Assembly: GCF_002099195.1 (NCBI RefSeq)
Contig: NZ_NBYX01000011.1
Coordinates: forward strand, 186,001-250,000
Source: Burkholderia puraquae
GTDB taxonomy: Bacteria > Pseudomonadota > Gammaproteobacteria > Burkholderiales > Burkholderiaceae
Length of the DNA stretch: 64,000 bases
Direction: 5' to 3'
Numbering within the stretch: the first letter of the stretch is position 1; each line of letters starts with the position of its first letter. The position numbers and the translations under genes are program-made. Shown piece by piece: positions 41,564-50,454 of the stretch. Under the pieces are notes generated by a model that worked only from the letters and a program-made list of their open reading frames with translations, had not been told where the DNA came from and made no database searches.

Positions 41564-42989
41564 CGCGTGCCTCGTCGGGAATCGCCGCGACGTCGTCGCC
41601 CGCGAGCGCGGCCGAGATCGGGAACGGCTTCACCGGCGGTTGCACGCGCAACCGGCCGACGTCGGCAAGCGGGCGGCCGGTTTCGGCGGCCAGCACGAGC
41701 GCGGCCGCGTCGCCGCACATGCGGCCCTGGCAGCGGCCCATCCCGACACGCGTCAGCGCTTTCAGCCGGTTCAGTTCGGGCGCTGCGCCGCCACGGATAC
41801 AGCGGCGCAGCGTGCCCGCGTCGATCTCCTCGCAGCGGCACACGATCGTGTCGTCGGCGCAGCGCGCGGCTTGCTCAACCGGCAGGGCGAATGCCGCTTC
41901 GAGGCCCGCGCGGAAGGCGCCGATGCGCGCGAGCGTGCGGTCGAGCGTCGCTGCATCGGGCTTGCCGGACGGCGATCGCGGCGCGATGCCCGCATCGTCG
42001 AGCAACGCGAGCGCCGCGCGCCGGCCCGATGCTTCGGCCGCGTCGGCACCCGCGATGCCCGCGCCGTCGCCCGCGACGTAAATCCCGCGCACCGACGTGC
42101 GGCCGGCCGCGTCGCGCTCGGGCAGCCATGCGCGATTGACCGGGTCGAAACCGAACCGGCAGCCGGCAAGATCGGCGAGCTGTGTTTCCGAACGCAGGCC
42201 GAAGCCGAGGCCGAGCGCATCGCAGTCGAGCACGCGCGGCTGCGCATCGGCGCCGGCCGCGCACCACGCGAGGCCCGTCACATGTTGTTCGCCGAGCACG
42301 CGCTCGAGCGTGACGCCCGTTTCGATCGCGACACCCTGCGCGCGCAGCCAGCCGATGTAATAGAGCCCCTTTGCGAAGATCGACGGCATGCGCAGCAGCG
42401 CGGGCGCGGCGGCGGCCTGGCGGCGCAGCGGGCTCGTGTCGAGCACGGCCGCGACTTGCGCGCCGGCCTTTGCATACTGGTACGCGACGAGATACAGCAG
42501 CGGCCCCGTGCCCGCGAACACGATGCGCCGGCCGATCGCGCAGCCCTGCGCCTTCAGCGCGACCTGCGCGCCGCCGAGCGTATAGACGCCCGCGAGGGTC
42601 CAGCCCGGCACGGGCAGCATGCGGTCGGTCGCGCCGCTCGCGACGATCAGGTGCGAGTACGGCACGGTTACTTCGTGGCCGCCCTGCAGCGTATCGACGC
42701 GGCCCGCGCCGCATGCCCACGCGAGCGTGTCCGGCCGGTAGTCGACGTGCGGCAGCAGCGCGGCCATGGTCCGGTGCACGGCGTCGGCTTTCGCGGCTTC
42801 GAAACCGTACAGCGCGCGCTTGCCGCGCGCGAACGCGCCGTCGGCCGGCGGTTGCCGGTAGATCTGCCCGCCCCAGCGCGCGTTCTCGTCGATCACGACG
42901 GGGCGCAGCCCCGCGTCGACCAGCGCCTCGGCCGCGCGCACACCGGCCGGGCCCGCGCCGACGATGACCGGTTGCAGTGCGTCGGTCAT
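41556..42989 (-). CDS. FAD/NAD-binding oxidase alpha-like subunit with BFD-type [2Fe-2S] domain
   Basis: The product has 477 residues. The N-terminal FAD motif is VIVGAGPAGVRAAEALVDAG, and a second nucleotide motif reads RRIVFAGTGPLLYLVAYQYA. A C-terminal bacterioferredoxin-associated-ferredoxin-like domain has CRCEEIDAGTLRRC and GRCQGRMC. This is the OoxA/HcnB/LhpF layout and relays electrons from the DAO-type subunit. ATG 42989 overlaps the small [2Fe-2S] gene by four bases. Confidence 0.9.
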   Translation of the reverse strand: MTDALQPVIVGAGPAGVRAAEALVDAGLRPVVIDENARWGGQIYRQPPADGAFARGKRALYGFEAAKADAVHRTMAALLPHVDYRPDTLAWACGAGRVDTLQGGHEVTVPYSHLIVASGATDRMLPVPGWTLAGVYTLGGAQVALKAQGCAIGRRIVFAGTGPLLYLVAYQYAKAGAQVAAVLDTSPLRRQAAAAPALLRMPSIFAKGLYYIGWLRAQGVAIETGVTLERVLGEQHVTGLAWCAAGADAQPRVLDCDALGLGFGLRSETQLADLAGCRFGFDPVNRAWLPERDAAGRTSVRGIYVAGDGAGIAGADAAEASGRRAALALLDDAGIAPRSPSGKPDAATLDRTLARIGAFRAGLEAAFALPVEQAARCADDTIVCRCEEIDAGTLRRCIRGGAAPELNRLKALTRVGMGRCQGRMCGDAAALVLAAETGRPLADVGRLRVQPPVKPFPISAALAGDDVAAIPDEARDE

Positions 42990-43330
42990 TGCGTGTCCCC
43001 GGTTACAACGGGCTGCATGCCGGTGAGGATCCGCATGCCTTCGGCAATCGGTGTCGAGCATGCGCGCACGCGTGCGCCTGCCTCGGTGCGCACCCAGCAA
43101 TCCTGGCATGCACCGATCAGGCAGAAACCCGCGCGCGGCAGGCCGCTGAATTCGCTGACGCGCACGCGGCGCTGCGCGACGAGGATCGCGGTGAGCACGG
43201 TGTCGCCGGCAAGCGCATGCGCGGGGCGGCCGTCGAGCGTGAACGCGACGGCGGCACGCTCGCGCTCGGCGATGCGCACGAACTGCGCGCCTTCGTCCAC
43301 GGGTTCGGTTGAGCGGGAAACGGAAGTCAT
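42986..43330 (-). CDS. Small [2Fe-2S] subunit of the oxidase (HcnA/LhpE-like)
   Basis: The product has 114 residues, a Fer2_4 domain. The cluster ligands are in FCLIGACQDCWVRTEAGARVRACSTP (first part CLIGACQDC, last Cys in RACSTP). It completes the three-subunit oxidase. It lies two bases after the permease gene stop. Confidence 0.9.
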   Translation of the reverse strand: MTSVSRSTEPVDEGAQFVRIAERERAAVAFTLDGRPAHALAGDTVLTAILVAQRRVRVSEFSGLPRAGFCLIGACQDCWVRTEAGARVRACSTPIAEGMRILTGMQPVVTGDTQ

Positions 43331-43332
43331 CG

Positions 43333-44127
43333 TCAGTGTTGGCCGATCAGGATGCGGTTCAGGCCGTACACGCGATCGAGCAGCAGCATCGCGCCGGCAG
43401 TGATGAAGATGACGAGCGCCGACACCGACGCCATCATCGGGTCGATCGACTCGGTCGCGTACATGTACATGCGCACGGGCAGCGTGACCGTCTGCGGCGA
43501 CGTGACGAAGATCGACATCGTCAGTTCATCGAAGCTGTTGATGAACGCGAGCAGCCAGCCGCCGGTGATGCCGGGCACGATCATCGGCAGCGTGATGCGG
43601 CGAAACGTTGTCCACGGATCGGCGCCGAGCGAGCACGCGGCCTGCTCGATGCTGCGGTCGAGTCCGGCGACGGATGCGAGCACGAGCCGCATCACGAACG
43701 GCGTGACGACGATCATGTGCGCGAGCACGAGCCATGCGAACGAGCCGGTCGCGCCGATCAGCGCGAAGAAGCGCAGCAACGCGATGCCGAGCACGAGGCC
43801 GGGGATCACGAGCGGCGACAGCAGCAGCCCGTTCAGGAACGCGCGGCCGGGAAACGTCGCGCGGCCGATGGCGAGGCCCGCCGGCAGCGCGATCGCGAGC
43901 GACAGCGTCGCCGATGCGAATGCCAGCTTCACGCTGTTGAAGAACGCGGTGACGAAGTCGGGATAGTCGAGGATCGCGCGGAACCAGCGCAGCGACAGCC
44001 CGTGGGTCGGCAACGTCAGCGTTTCGTCCGGCGTGAACGCGACCAGCACGACGATCGCGAGCGGTGCGAGCACGAACACGATCACGAGCGTGTGGAACGC
44101 GAGGGCGAAGGGGCCGTTCTTTCTCAT
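43333..44127 (-). CDS. ABC transporter permease, PotC-like
   Basis: The product has 264 residues with six membrane helices. The EAA loop that contacts the ATPase is EQAACSLGADPWTTFRRITLP. The ESIDPMMASVSALVI end is typical of PotC/PhnV-type permeases. It pairs with the upstream permease, whose stop it overlaps by four bases. Confidence 0.92.
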   Translation of the reverse strand: MRKNGPFALAFHTLVIVFVLAPLAIVVLVAFTPDETLTLPTHGLSLRWFRAILDYPDFVTAFFNSVKLAFASATLSLAIALPAGLAIGRATFPGRAFLNGLLLSPLVIPGLVLGIALLRFFALIGATGSFAWLVLAHMIVVTPFVMRLVLASVAGLDRSIEQAACSLGADPWTTFRRITLPMIVPGITGGWLLAFINSFDELTMSIFVTSPQTVTLPVRMYMYATESIDPMMASVSALVIFITAGAMLLLDRVYGLNRILIGQH

Positions 44128-45098
44128 CGGGATGCGCCTCCGAGGCTGCGCGCGTAGCGGCGTTCGAGCACGCGGTAGTAGGTGAGCATCACGACGAGGT
44201 TCGCGACCAGCAGCAGCACCGCGATCGTCGCGCCGAGCGGCCAGTTCAGCGAGCCGAGGAATTCGTCGTAGACGGCCGTCGCCGCCACCTTCAGCCGGCG
44301 TCCGCCGAGCAGGCCGGGAATCGCGAACGCGCTCGCCGACAGCCCGAACACCATCAGGCTGCCCGACAGCACGCCCGGCATCAGCTGCGGCAGCACGATG
44401 CGGCGCAGCGTCGTGAACGGCGACGCGCCGAGCGACAGCGCCGCGTGCTCGGTCTGCGGATCGAGCCGTTGCAGCGCAGTCCACACCGGAATCACCATGA
44501 ACGGCAGCATCACGTGCACCAGTGCGATCACGATCGCGAAGGTCGTGTATTCGAGCTTGTACGGGCCGAGGCCGACGAGCCCGAGCGTCCGGTTCACGAG
44601 CCCGCTCGTGTTCAGCAGCATGCTCCAGCCGAACGCGCGCACGACGATCGACACGAGCAACGGCGCGAGGATCGCGAGCAGGAACAGCGAGCGCCACGGG
44701 TCGCGCATTTTCGACAGCACGTACGCTTCCGGCGTGCCGACCGCGACGCAGATCGCGGTCGTGAGCATGGCGATCCCGAACGTGCGCAGGAAGATCGTGT
44801 GGAAGTACGGCGAGCCGAGCACTTCCGCGTAGTTGCCGAACTGGAACGCGGCGATCGCGCCGGTGGCCGGATCGAAGCGGTAGAACGTCAGCACGAACGT
44901 CATCGCGAGCGGCACGAGCACGAGCGCGGCAAACAGCGCGAATGCGGGCGCGCACATCAGCCACATCGGCGCATGCGCGCGCCATGTCGCGCGCGGCGCG
45001 CGTCCGGCGGCGCGTGTCTGCGTGGCGTCCGGCGCGTCCGGCTGCGCGAGACCGGCCGGCATGGCGTCGGTGGCCAGCGGGCGGGAGGGCTGTCGCAT
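44124..45098 (-). CDS. ABC transporter permease, PotB-like
   Basis: The product has 324 residues. A hydrophilic N-terminal stretch of about 40 residues is followed by six membrane helices. The EAA loop is EHAALSLGASPFTTLRRIVLPQL. The N-terminal extension is longer than in E. coli PotB. It starts immediately before the ATPase gene's stop on the same strand. Confidence 0.92.
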   Translation of the reverse strand: MRQPSRPLATDAMPAGLAQPDAPDATQTRAAGRAPRATWRAHAPMWLMCAPAFALFAALVLVPLAMTFVLTFYRFDPATGAIAAFQFGNYAEVLGSPYFHTIFLRTFGIAMLTTAICVAVGTPEAYVLSKMRDPWRSLFLLAILAPLLVSIVVRAFGWSMLLNTSGLVNRTLGLVGLGPYKLEYTTFAIVIALVHVMLPFMVIPVWTALQRLDPQTEHAALSLGASPFTTLRRIVLPQLMPGVLSGSLMVFGLSASAFAIPGLLGGRRLKVAATAVYDEFLGSLNWPLGATIAVLLLVANLVVMLTYYRVLERRYARSLGGASR

Positions 45099-46181
45099 TC
45101 AGGCCTCCCGGCGCATCACGCGCACCGCGTCGCTGTGCCAGTCGATGCCGACCGGCGCGCCTTCCGCGAGCGGCTCCGCGCCTTCGTTCTGGCAGCACAC
45201 GAGCACTTCGCCGAGCGCGCTGTCGACGCGGTACAGCCACTGGCTGCCGAGAAAGAAGCGGCTCGTGACGGTCGCGGCGACGCGGCCGGCGTCGGGCGTG
45301 CACAGCCGCAGCTTTTCCGGACGGATGCAGACCGACACCGCGTCGCCGACGCGCATGTCGCGCTCGCGCGGCGGCAGGTGCGCGGTGCGCCCCGTCTCCG
45401 TGAGGTCGTGCCCGAGGTCGATGCGGATCGCGTCGCCGTCGTGCGCGACGATCGTGCCGGGCAGCAGGTTCGCCTTGCCGATGAACTGCGACACGAAGCG
45501 GTTTTCCGGGCGTTCGTACGCACGGTACGGCGTGTCGGTCTGCGTGATGCGGCCGGCTTCCATCACGACCACGCGGTCGCTGATCGACAGCGCTTCCGAT
45601 TGATCGTGCGTGACCATGATCGTCGTCGTGCCGATCTTGCGCTGGATCGCGCGCAGCTCGAACTGCATGTCCTCGCGCAGCTTCGCGTCGAGGTTCGACA
45701 TCGGTTCGTCGAGCAGCAGCACCGGCGGCTCGATCACGACGGCGCGCGCGATCGCGACGCGCTGCCGCTGGCCGCCCGACAGCTCGCGCGGAAAGCGGTG
45801 CGCGAGCGCATCGAGGCGCACGAGCGCAAGCGCCGCGCGGATGCGCTCGGCGCGCTCGGCCTTGTCGACGCCGCGCATGTCGAGGCCGAAGCCGACGTTC
45901 TCCGCGACGCTCATGTGCGGAAACAGCGCATAGCTCTGGAACACGATGCCGAGCCCGCGCCGGTTCGGCTTCAGGTGCGTGATGTCCTGCCCGTCGAGCG
46001 CGATGCGGCCGCGCGTGACGTCGACGAAGCCGGCGATCATCTGCAGCGTGGTGGTCTTGCCGCAGCCCGACGGCCCGAGCAGCGACACGAATTCGCCTTG
46101 TTCGACCGACAGGTTGACGTCGGCGACGGCGGTGAGGTCGCCGAAGGTTTTCGTCAGATCCGTAAGCGTGAGAAACGACAT
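45099..46181 (-). CDS. ABC transporter ATP-binding protein, PotA-like
   Basis: The product has 360 residues. Walker A GPSGCGKTT, the signature LSGGQRQRVAIARA, Walker B LLLDEPMSNLDAKLRE and the H-loop VTHDQSEA are all present. The C-terminal TOBE-type domain covers about 270-360. It energises uptake by the two permeases. It is the first gene of the seven-gene operon and is divergent from the IclR gene. Confidence 0.95.
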   Translation of the reverse strand: MSFLTLTDLTKTFGDLTAVADVNLSVEQGEFVSLLGPSGCGKTTTLQMIAGFVDVTRGRIALDGQDITHLKPNRRGLGIVFQSYALFPHMSVAENVGFGLDMRGVDKAERAERIRAALALVRLDALAHRFPRELSGGQRQRVAIARAVVIEPPVLLLDEPMSNLDAKLREDMQFELRAIQRKIGTTTIMVTHDQSEALSISDRVVVMEAGRITQTDTPYRAYERPENRFVSQFIGKANLLPGTIVAHDGDAIRIDLGHDLTETGRTAHLPPRERDMRVGDAVSVCIRPEKLRLCTPDAGRVAATVTSRFFLGSQWLYRVDSALGEVLVCCQNEGAEPLAEGAPVGIDWHSDAVRVMRREA

Positions 46182-46475
46182 GGGAAGCTCCGGGTTCGCA
46201 CACCGCGTGGCCGGTGTGCCAATGACGCGGACTCTAGCCAGCCATATTTCGGAGCGTCAATTTGGAATTCTGCTCAACGGGATGAATTTCTGAAAAATTC
46301 CGATGAACGGAATGGATGGCCGAATCGCACGCAAATCGTTCCGCTGGATGAGGGGCGGCCGAACCGCGAAACGCACGCGTCAATCCCGTGCACACCCGGA
46401 TGCCCGCGGAATTTCGGCCGGACGACAATGGCGGCTACCGTATTCCGTTCAGTGAAATTCTCGAGGAGAGCCGGC
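46182..46475. promoter_or_regulatory. Divergent promoter region ABC/oxidase operon / IclR gene
   Basis: AT-rich stretches at 46245-46310 (GTCAATTTGGAATTCTGC, GATGAATTTCTGAAAAATTC) hold likely promoters. GGAATTCTGC and the direct GAATTTCTG copies hint at an IclR operator. I see no exact palindrome beyond GAATTC. Confidence 0.4.
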
Positions 46476-47363
46476 ATGCAGGAACCCCATTCGCCCGGAA
46501 CGTCGCCGGCCGCACGCGCGGCGCACCCGGACGAGGACGCCGCCGATCCTGCCGGCGCGCCGGGCACCGGCATGCTGCAGCGCGCGTTCGCGATCCTGCG
46601 TGCGCTGGCCGGCATGCAGCAGGACGGTGTGCGCGTCACGCATCTCGCGAAGGCCGTCGGCCTCACGCAGGGCACCGCGCACCGGATCCTGCAATCGCTG
46701 ATCGCCGAAGGGATGGTCGAGCAGGACGAGCAATCGAAGCTGTACCGGCTGAGCGTCGACTTCTTCGCGCTCGCCGCGCAGGCCGGCAACCCGAGCAGCA
46801 TGCGCACGCTGTGCCGCCCCGCGCTGCTGCGATTGTGCGCGAGTCTCGGCGAGACGATCTTCCTGCTCGTGAAAAGCGGCTTCGACGCGGTGTGTCTCGA
46901 CCTGTGCGAAGGGCCGTTCCCGATCCGCTCGTTCACCGGCGACATCGGCGGGCGCATCGCGCTCGGCGTCGGGCAGGGCAGCCTTGCGATCCTCGCGTTC
47001 CTGCCCGAAGCCGAACGCGAGGAAGTGATCCGCTTCAACGTGCCGCGCATTCGCGGCTATGGCGTGCTCGACGAGGTGTACCTGCGCACCGAAATCGAAC
47101 GCGTGCGGCAGCTCGGCTACGCGGGGCGCAACAGCGGCGTGCTCGACGGGATGGCCGGCGTCGCGGTGCCGATCCTCGATCGCACCGGGTATCCGGTAGG
47201 CGCGCTGAGCGTCGGCACGCTTGCGTCGCGCCTCGGCGACGATCGAATGCCGATGGTCGTCGAACTGCTGCGGCGCCAGGCCGATGCGATCGGGCCGCGC
47301 ACCAACCCGTTCGACGCCGCGCTGCGGCGGCCGATGCACGGGCTATCCGGGAAAACCGCATAG
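46476..47363 (+). CDS. IclR-family transcriptional regulator
   Basis: The product has 295 residues from ATG 46476, with GAGGAG nine bases upstream. The winged HTH lies at about 30-95 (AFAILRALAGMQQDGVRVTH, GLTQGTAHRILQSLIAEG). The IclR effector domain follows (GYAGRNSGVLDGMAGVAVPI, LSVGTLASRLGDDRM). It is the obvious regulator of the divergent ABC/oxidase operon. Confidence 0.93.
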   Translation: MQEPHSPGTSPAARAAHPDEDAADPAGAPGTGMLQRAFAILRALAGMQQDGVRVTHLAKAVGLTQGTAHRILQSLIAEGMVEQDEQSKLYRLSVDFFALAAQAGNPSSMRTLCRPALLRLCASLGETIFLLVKSGFDAVCLDLCEGPFPIRSFTGDIGGRIALGVGQGSLAILAFLPEAEREEVIRFNVPRIRGYGVLDEVYLRTEIERVRQLGYAGRNSGVLDGMAGVAVPILDRTGYPVGALSVGTLASRLGDDRMPMVVELLRRQADAIGPRTNPFDAALRRPMHGLSGKTA

Positions 47364-47465
47364 GCGCTTCGCGCGTTGCCGTTTCGTCAGCTTGCTTACG
47401 CGAGCCATTCACGTCTGAGCAGAGCGCGCCGCGTCCAGCGGACTTGCGCGCTTTCGTTTCTCTGC

Positions 47466-47945
47466 GTGACGGTGGCGATCGCGTCGGACGGCGCGGCGCC
47501 CGATCGCGGCTACGACATGTTCCGCCACATGTGGCAGTGCATGCATTACCACCGCCGGCATTGCCGCGACCCGGACGTGCTGCCGCCCGGCAAGGTGCTG
47601 GAGAGGGTGACGATCGACGCAGCGAAGGCGCTGTCGGTCGATCACGAGGTCGGTTCGCTCGAAGCCGGCAAGCTCGCCGACGTCATTCTCGTCGACCTGT
47701 TCCGGCCGCACATGATGCCGATGAACATGCCGGTGTATCGCGTGACATGCCTCGCGAACGCGGCCGACATGTGCATGACGATGGTCGGCGGACGGGTGCT
47801 GATGGAGGATCGGCGCGTGTTGTCGGTCGACGAAGGCGCGGTTCTCGAACGGGTGAACGAAGCCGCGGAAATCACGATCGGGCGCAGCGGGTTGCGTCAT
47901 TTGCTCGACGAGCCGAAGACGCTGTGGGGGCGGAGTCGCTACTGA
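47466..47945 (+). pseudogene. Amidohydrolase (chlorohydrolase/deaminase-like), 5'-truncated remnant
   Basis: About 160 codons match only the C-terminal third of metal-dependent amidohydrolases: AIASDGAAPDRGYDMFRH (with the metal-site Asp of the SDG motif), RVTIDAAKALSVDHEVGSLE and AGKLADVILVDLF. The HxH metal motif and the barrel's first two thirds are missing. Just before VTVAIASDG the sequence becomes unrelated. The frame is intact to the TAC-TGA end. A deletion removed the 5' part, so it cannot fold as an active enzyme. Confidence 0.75.
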
Positions 47946-47993
47946 GCGATCGGCGCGCGGCGCGTCAACCGCACGGGTTCTCGATCCGTGGCA

Positions 47994-48515
47994 TCAGCGA
48001 CGGTAGATGAATTCCAGGTCGGTCGCATCACCGACCTTGAAATCGTACGTGCCGACGCGCTTGAACCCGGCCTTCTCGTAGAAGGCGATGGCTTTCGCGT
48101 TGCCGGACCACACGCCAAGCCATACCGGGCCGGGGCGTTCCGTTGCCAGATACTCCAGTGCGGAGTCGAACAATGCGCGCCCGGCGCCGGTTCCTTGCGT
48201 CCCCCGCCGAAGGTAGATTTGATGGATCTCCCCTGAACCGTCGGCAACTTCCGGGTGCGGAAGCTTGCATGGGCCCACGTGCGCATAACCGACCAGCCGG
48301 CCGTCGCCGCTCTCGGCGACCCACGTGCGGCACTGGGGATCGTTGAGCTGGCCCGTGATCGTTTCGACCGAGTAGGTTTCGGCCTCGTACGCAGCCAGAT
48401 CGTTCGGCGGGTAGTCGATGCCGAATCCATCGTGCAGAAACGTTTCGCGAAACGTGTCGCGCTTCAACTCGGCAAGCGGAATGGCATCGGACAGTGTTGC
48501 AACGCGGATCAACAT
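47994..48515 (-). CDS. GNAT-family N-acetyltransferase
   Basis: The product has 173 residues. The acetyl-CoA motif reads IYLRRGTQGTGAGRALFDSA, preceded by LVGYAHVGPC and followed by WLGVWSGNAKAIAFYEKAGF. It resembles RimI/PaiA-like acetyltransferases. It stands alone with the ATG at 48515. The acceptor is unknown. Confidence 0.88.
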   Translation of the reverse strand: MLIRVATLSDAIPLAELKRDTFRETFLHDGFGIDYPPNDLAAYEAETYSVETITGQLNDPQCRTWVAESGDGRLVGYAHVGPCKLPHPEVADGSGEIHQIYLRRGTQGTGAGRALFDSALEYLATERPGPVWLGVWSGNAKAIAFYEKAGFKRVGTYDFKVGDATDLEFIYRR

Positions 48516-48661
48516 GGAGGACGGCTCGGTTCGTGGGTCGGGCAGACAGTTTATCCCGGGTGACATCAGGCCGGCGTGTGCGCGGTCGATCTGCTGGCGT
48601 AACGCCGCTCTCCGCGCCAGCCGGCCCTGCGCCCACGCCCACGCCCATGCACCCCTCGCCG

Positions 48662-49405
48662 TTACCCGGTGGTCGTCGCGGTCGGGCGCACGACGATCTC
48701 GTTCACGTCGACGTCGGCCGGTTGCGCGATCGCGTACGCAATGGCCGCTGCGATCGCTTCGGGCTCGAGCGCGATGCTGCGGTATCGCGTCATCGCTTCG
48801 GCGGCGACCGGGTCCGTAATGGTGTCGGCCAGCTCGGACGTGACGACACCCGGACAAATGCTCGTGACGCGCAGCTTGTCGTTCTCTTGCCGCAGGCCGT
48901 CGGAGATCGCGCGCACCGCGTACTTCGTCGCGCAATAGACGGCGGCCGTCGGCGACACCCGCAGCCCGCCGATCGACGACACGTTGATGATCTGGCCGAA
49001 ACCCTGGCGATTCATCACCGGCAGTGCAGCCGCGATACCGTACAGCACGCCCTTGATGTTGACGTCGACCATGCGGTCCCACTCGTCGACTTTCAGCGAC
49101 GCCATCGGCGAGAGCGGCATGACGCCCGCATTGTTGACGATGACGTCGACCCGTCCGTACTCGGCGAGCGCGGCTTCGACGAAGGCGATGTTGTCGTCGC
49201 GACGCGTCACGTCGAGCGGGCGCCATGCCGCGGTGCCGCCGCTGGCACGAATGTCGCCGGCAAGCGCGGCCAGACGTTCGGTGCGGCGCGCGCCGAGCAT
49301 GAGACGGGCGCCGCGGGCGCCCAGATAGCGGGCGCTGGCCTCGCCGATGCCGCTGCTCGCGCCCGTGATCAGTATCACTTTCTGTTCGATGTTGTGGCTC
49401 GTCAT
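48662..49405 (-). CDS. Short-chain dehydrogenase/reductase (YdfG/clavaldehyde-DH-like)
   Basis: The product has 247 residues. It is a classical SDR with TGASSGIG, NNAGVMPLSP, the catalytic Ser in NVSSIGG and YCATK. The ARRTERL motif after strand 2 indicates NADPH preference. The ATG at 49405 has GAGGAA in front. A remnant of an AraC regulator is placed divergently, suggesting that the gene has lost its original control. Confidence 0.9.
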   Translation of the reverse strand: MTSHNIEQKVILITGASSGIGEASARYLGARGARLMLGARRTERLAALAGDIRASGGTAAWRPLDVTRRDDNIAFVEAALAEYGRVDVIVNNAGVMPLSPMASLKVDEWDRMVDVNIKGVLYGIAAALPVMNRQGFGQIINVSSIGGLRVSPTAAVYCATKYAVRAISDGLRQENDKLRVTSICPGVVTSELADTITDPVAAEAMTRYRSIALEPEAIAAAIAYAIAQPADVDVNEIVVRPTATTTG

Positions 49406-49518
49406 GTCCGTTCCTCGGTTCGGGGGCAAGAGTCGACAGCATCTCGCGGAACCCGCCGTCGCCGTTATCCTGCGAGTCCGCATTTCTTGCACGATTCTCC
49501 GAACATGCAGCGGATGCG

Positions 49519-49784
49519 ATGCGGGCCGCGCTCGCGGACATGAGCGCGTCGAGTTTCCAAACGCCATTCAAGCCCGCCACGCACAGGAGTCCGCTGCGCT
49601 TTCGCGCGCAGATCCGCTTGCAGGCGCGCGTCGTCCGATGCAGACGAAAGGGCTGGGGGCGGCGGACGCCGGGTTTCGCATCGGCCATGAAAGCCCGTCC
49701 CGGTTCAGCAACGCGTATGGGCGCCTGTTCGGCATGCCGCCCATGCGCGATGCAGCAAAGCGAAAGGTATCGTCGCCCGCCTGA
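49519..49784 (+). pseudogene. AraC-family regulator remnant (C-terminal HTH, frameshifted)
   Basis: Two frames together spell an AraC-type DNA-binding domain. From 49519, ALADMSASSFQTPFKPATHR and SPLRFRAQIRLQARVV are in one frame. From about 49640, GAADAGFRIGHESPSRFSN and AYGRLFGMPPMRDA are in another. The order and spacing are right for one HTH pair, so a frameshift lies near 49630-49650. The N-terminal sensor domain is absent. It is divergent from the SDR gene, a common AraC-SDR arrangement. Confidence 0.72.
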
Positions 49785-49893
49785 CCGGGCTGTTGCGGCG
49801 GCCGGATGGACGCGCACCGCAACAATGCCGATGCCGATGGTTGATCGTTCGCCGACATGCTAGGATTTTCCTCAAACAACTTCGGAGACTGCG

Positions 49894-50277
49894 ATGCCGT
49901 TTATCTGCGAAAACGTTGAATGTCGTGCCGTGCTGGCTCGCGGGCAGGTCAGGCCCCATCAGGACGACACGGGGTGGTGCTTCTACTGCCCGGACTGCAA
50001 CACGAGGAACGAGTTGATGAATCTCGGCACGGCCGGCGGCTCCGTCGAGTTGATTCAGCCGGAGAGAGCCAGCCCGCCGCACAAGGTCATTGCGACGGCC
50101 CGACCGCTGGAGGATGGCAAGTACGCAGCGCAGTTGAGCGTTCAGCGGGCGCTTGCCGTGAAGGGAACGTATGCGGCCGAAGAACACTGGGACCAGCTCG
50201 GTGTATTCGGCGACGCGCAAGAGGCCGTCGCGCATGCGAAGTCTTTCGCAACGGACCTGTTGCAACGAGCAGCGTAG
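49894..50277 (+). CDS. Small zinc-ribbon protein, unknown function
   Basis: The product has 127 residues. The N-terminus has five cysteines (Cys5, Cys10, Cys29, Cys32, Cys35) in the spacing of a zinc ribbon (MPFICENVEC, WCFYCPDCNTRN). The C-terminal half is a small alpha/beta segment (KYAAQLSVQRALAVKGTY) resembling a short stress-type or DUF-type domain. There is no signal peptide. It is monocistronic, with CGGAG upstream and a terminator after it. Confidence 0.7.
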   Translation: MPFICENVECRAVLARGQVRPHQDDTGWCFYCPDCNTRNELMNLGTAGGSVELIQPERASPPHKVIATARPLEDGKYAAQLSVQRALAVKGTYAAEEHWDQLGVFGDAQEAVAHAKSFATDLLQRAA

Positions 50278-50303
50278 TCGATATTTTTCCGCCGGCGAAG
50301 AAA

Positions 50304-50329
50304 GGGCGTCGCGCGTTCGCACGACGCCC
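50304..50329 (+). terminator. Hairpin terminator after the zinc-ribbon gene
   Basis: GGGCGTCG and CGACGCCC form a perfect 8-bp stem with a 10-base loop, flanked by GAAGAAA upstream and CTTCGCGTTTT downstream. The run of T after the stem makes it the best intrinsic terminator in the window. Confidence 0.75.
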
Positions 50330-50353
50330 CTTCGCGTTTTCTGGCGCCATCCG

Positions 50354-50428
50354 TCAGTTATCGATATCGAACGAGAAATACTTCTTCGCGATCCACTGGT
50401 AAGTCCCGTCCCGGGTCAGGCGCTGCGA
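50354..50428 (-). pseudogene. Remnant of an amino-acid ABC substrate-binding protein (last about 24 codons)
   Basis: The end of this frame reads LTRDGTYQWIAKKYFSFDI, the usual C-terminus of polar amino-acid binding proteins (DGTY-x5-KYF-x-FDI). Upstream it runs into unrelated sequence and then antisense to the XRE regulator. Only a tail is left. Confidence 0.5.
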
Positions 50429-50454
50429 GTGCCTGGTTGGTCGGCGTGCGGCCG

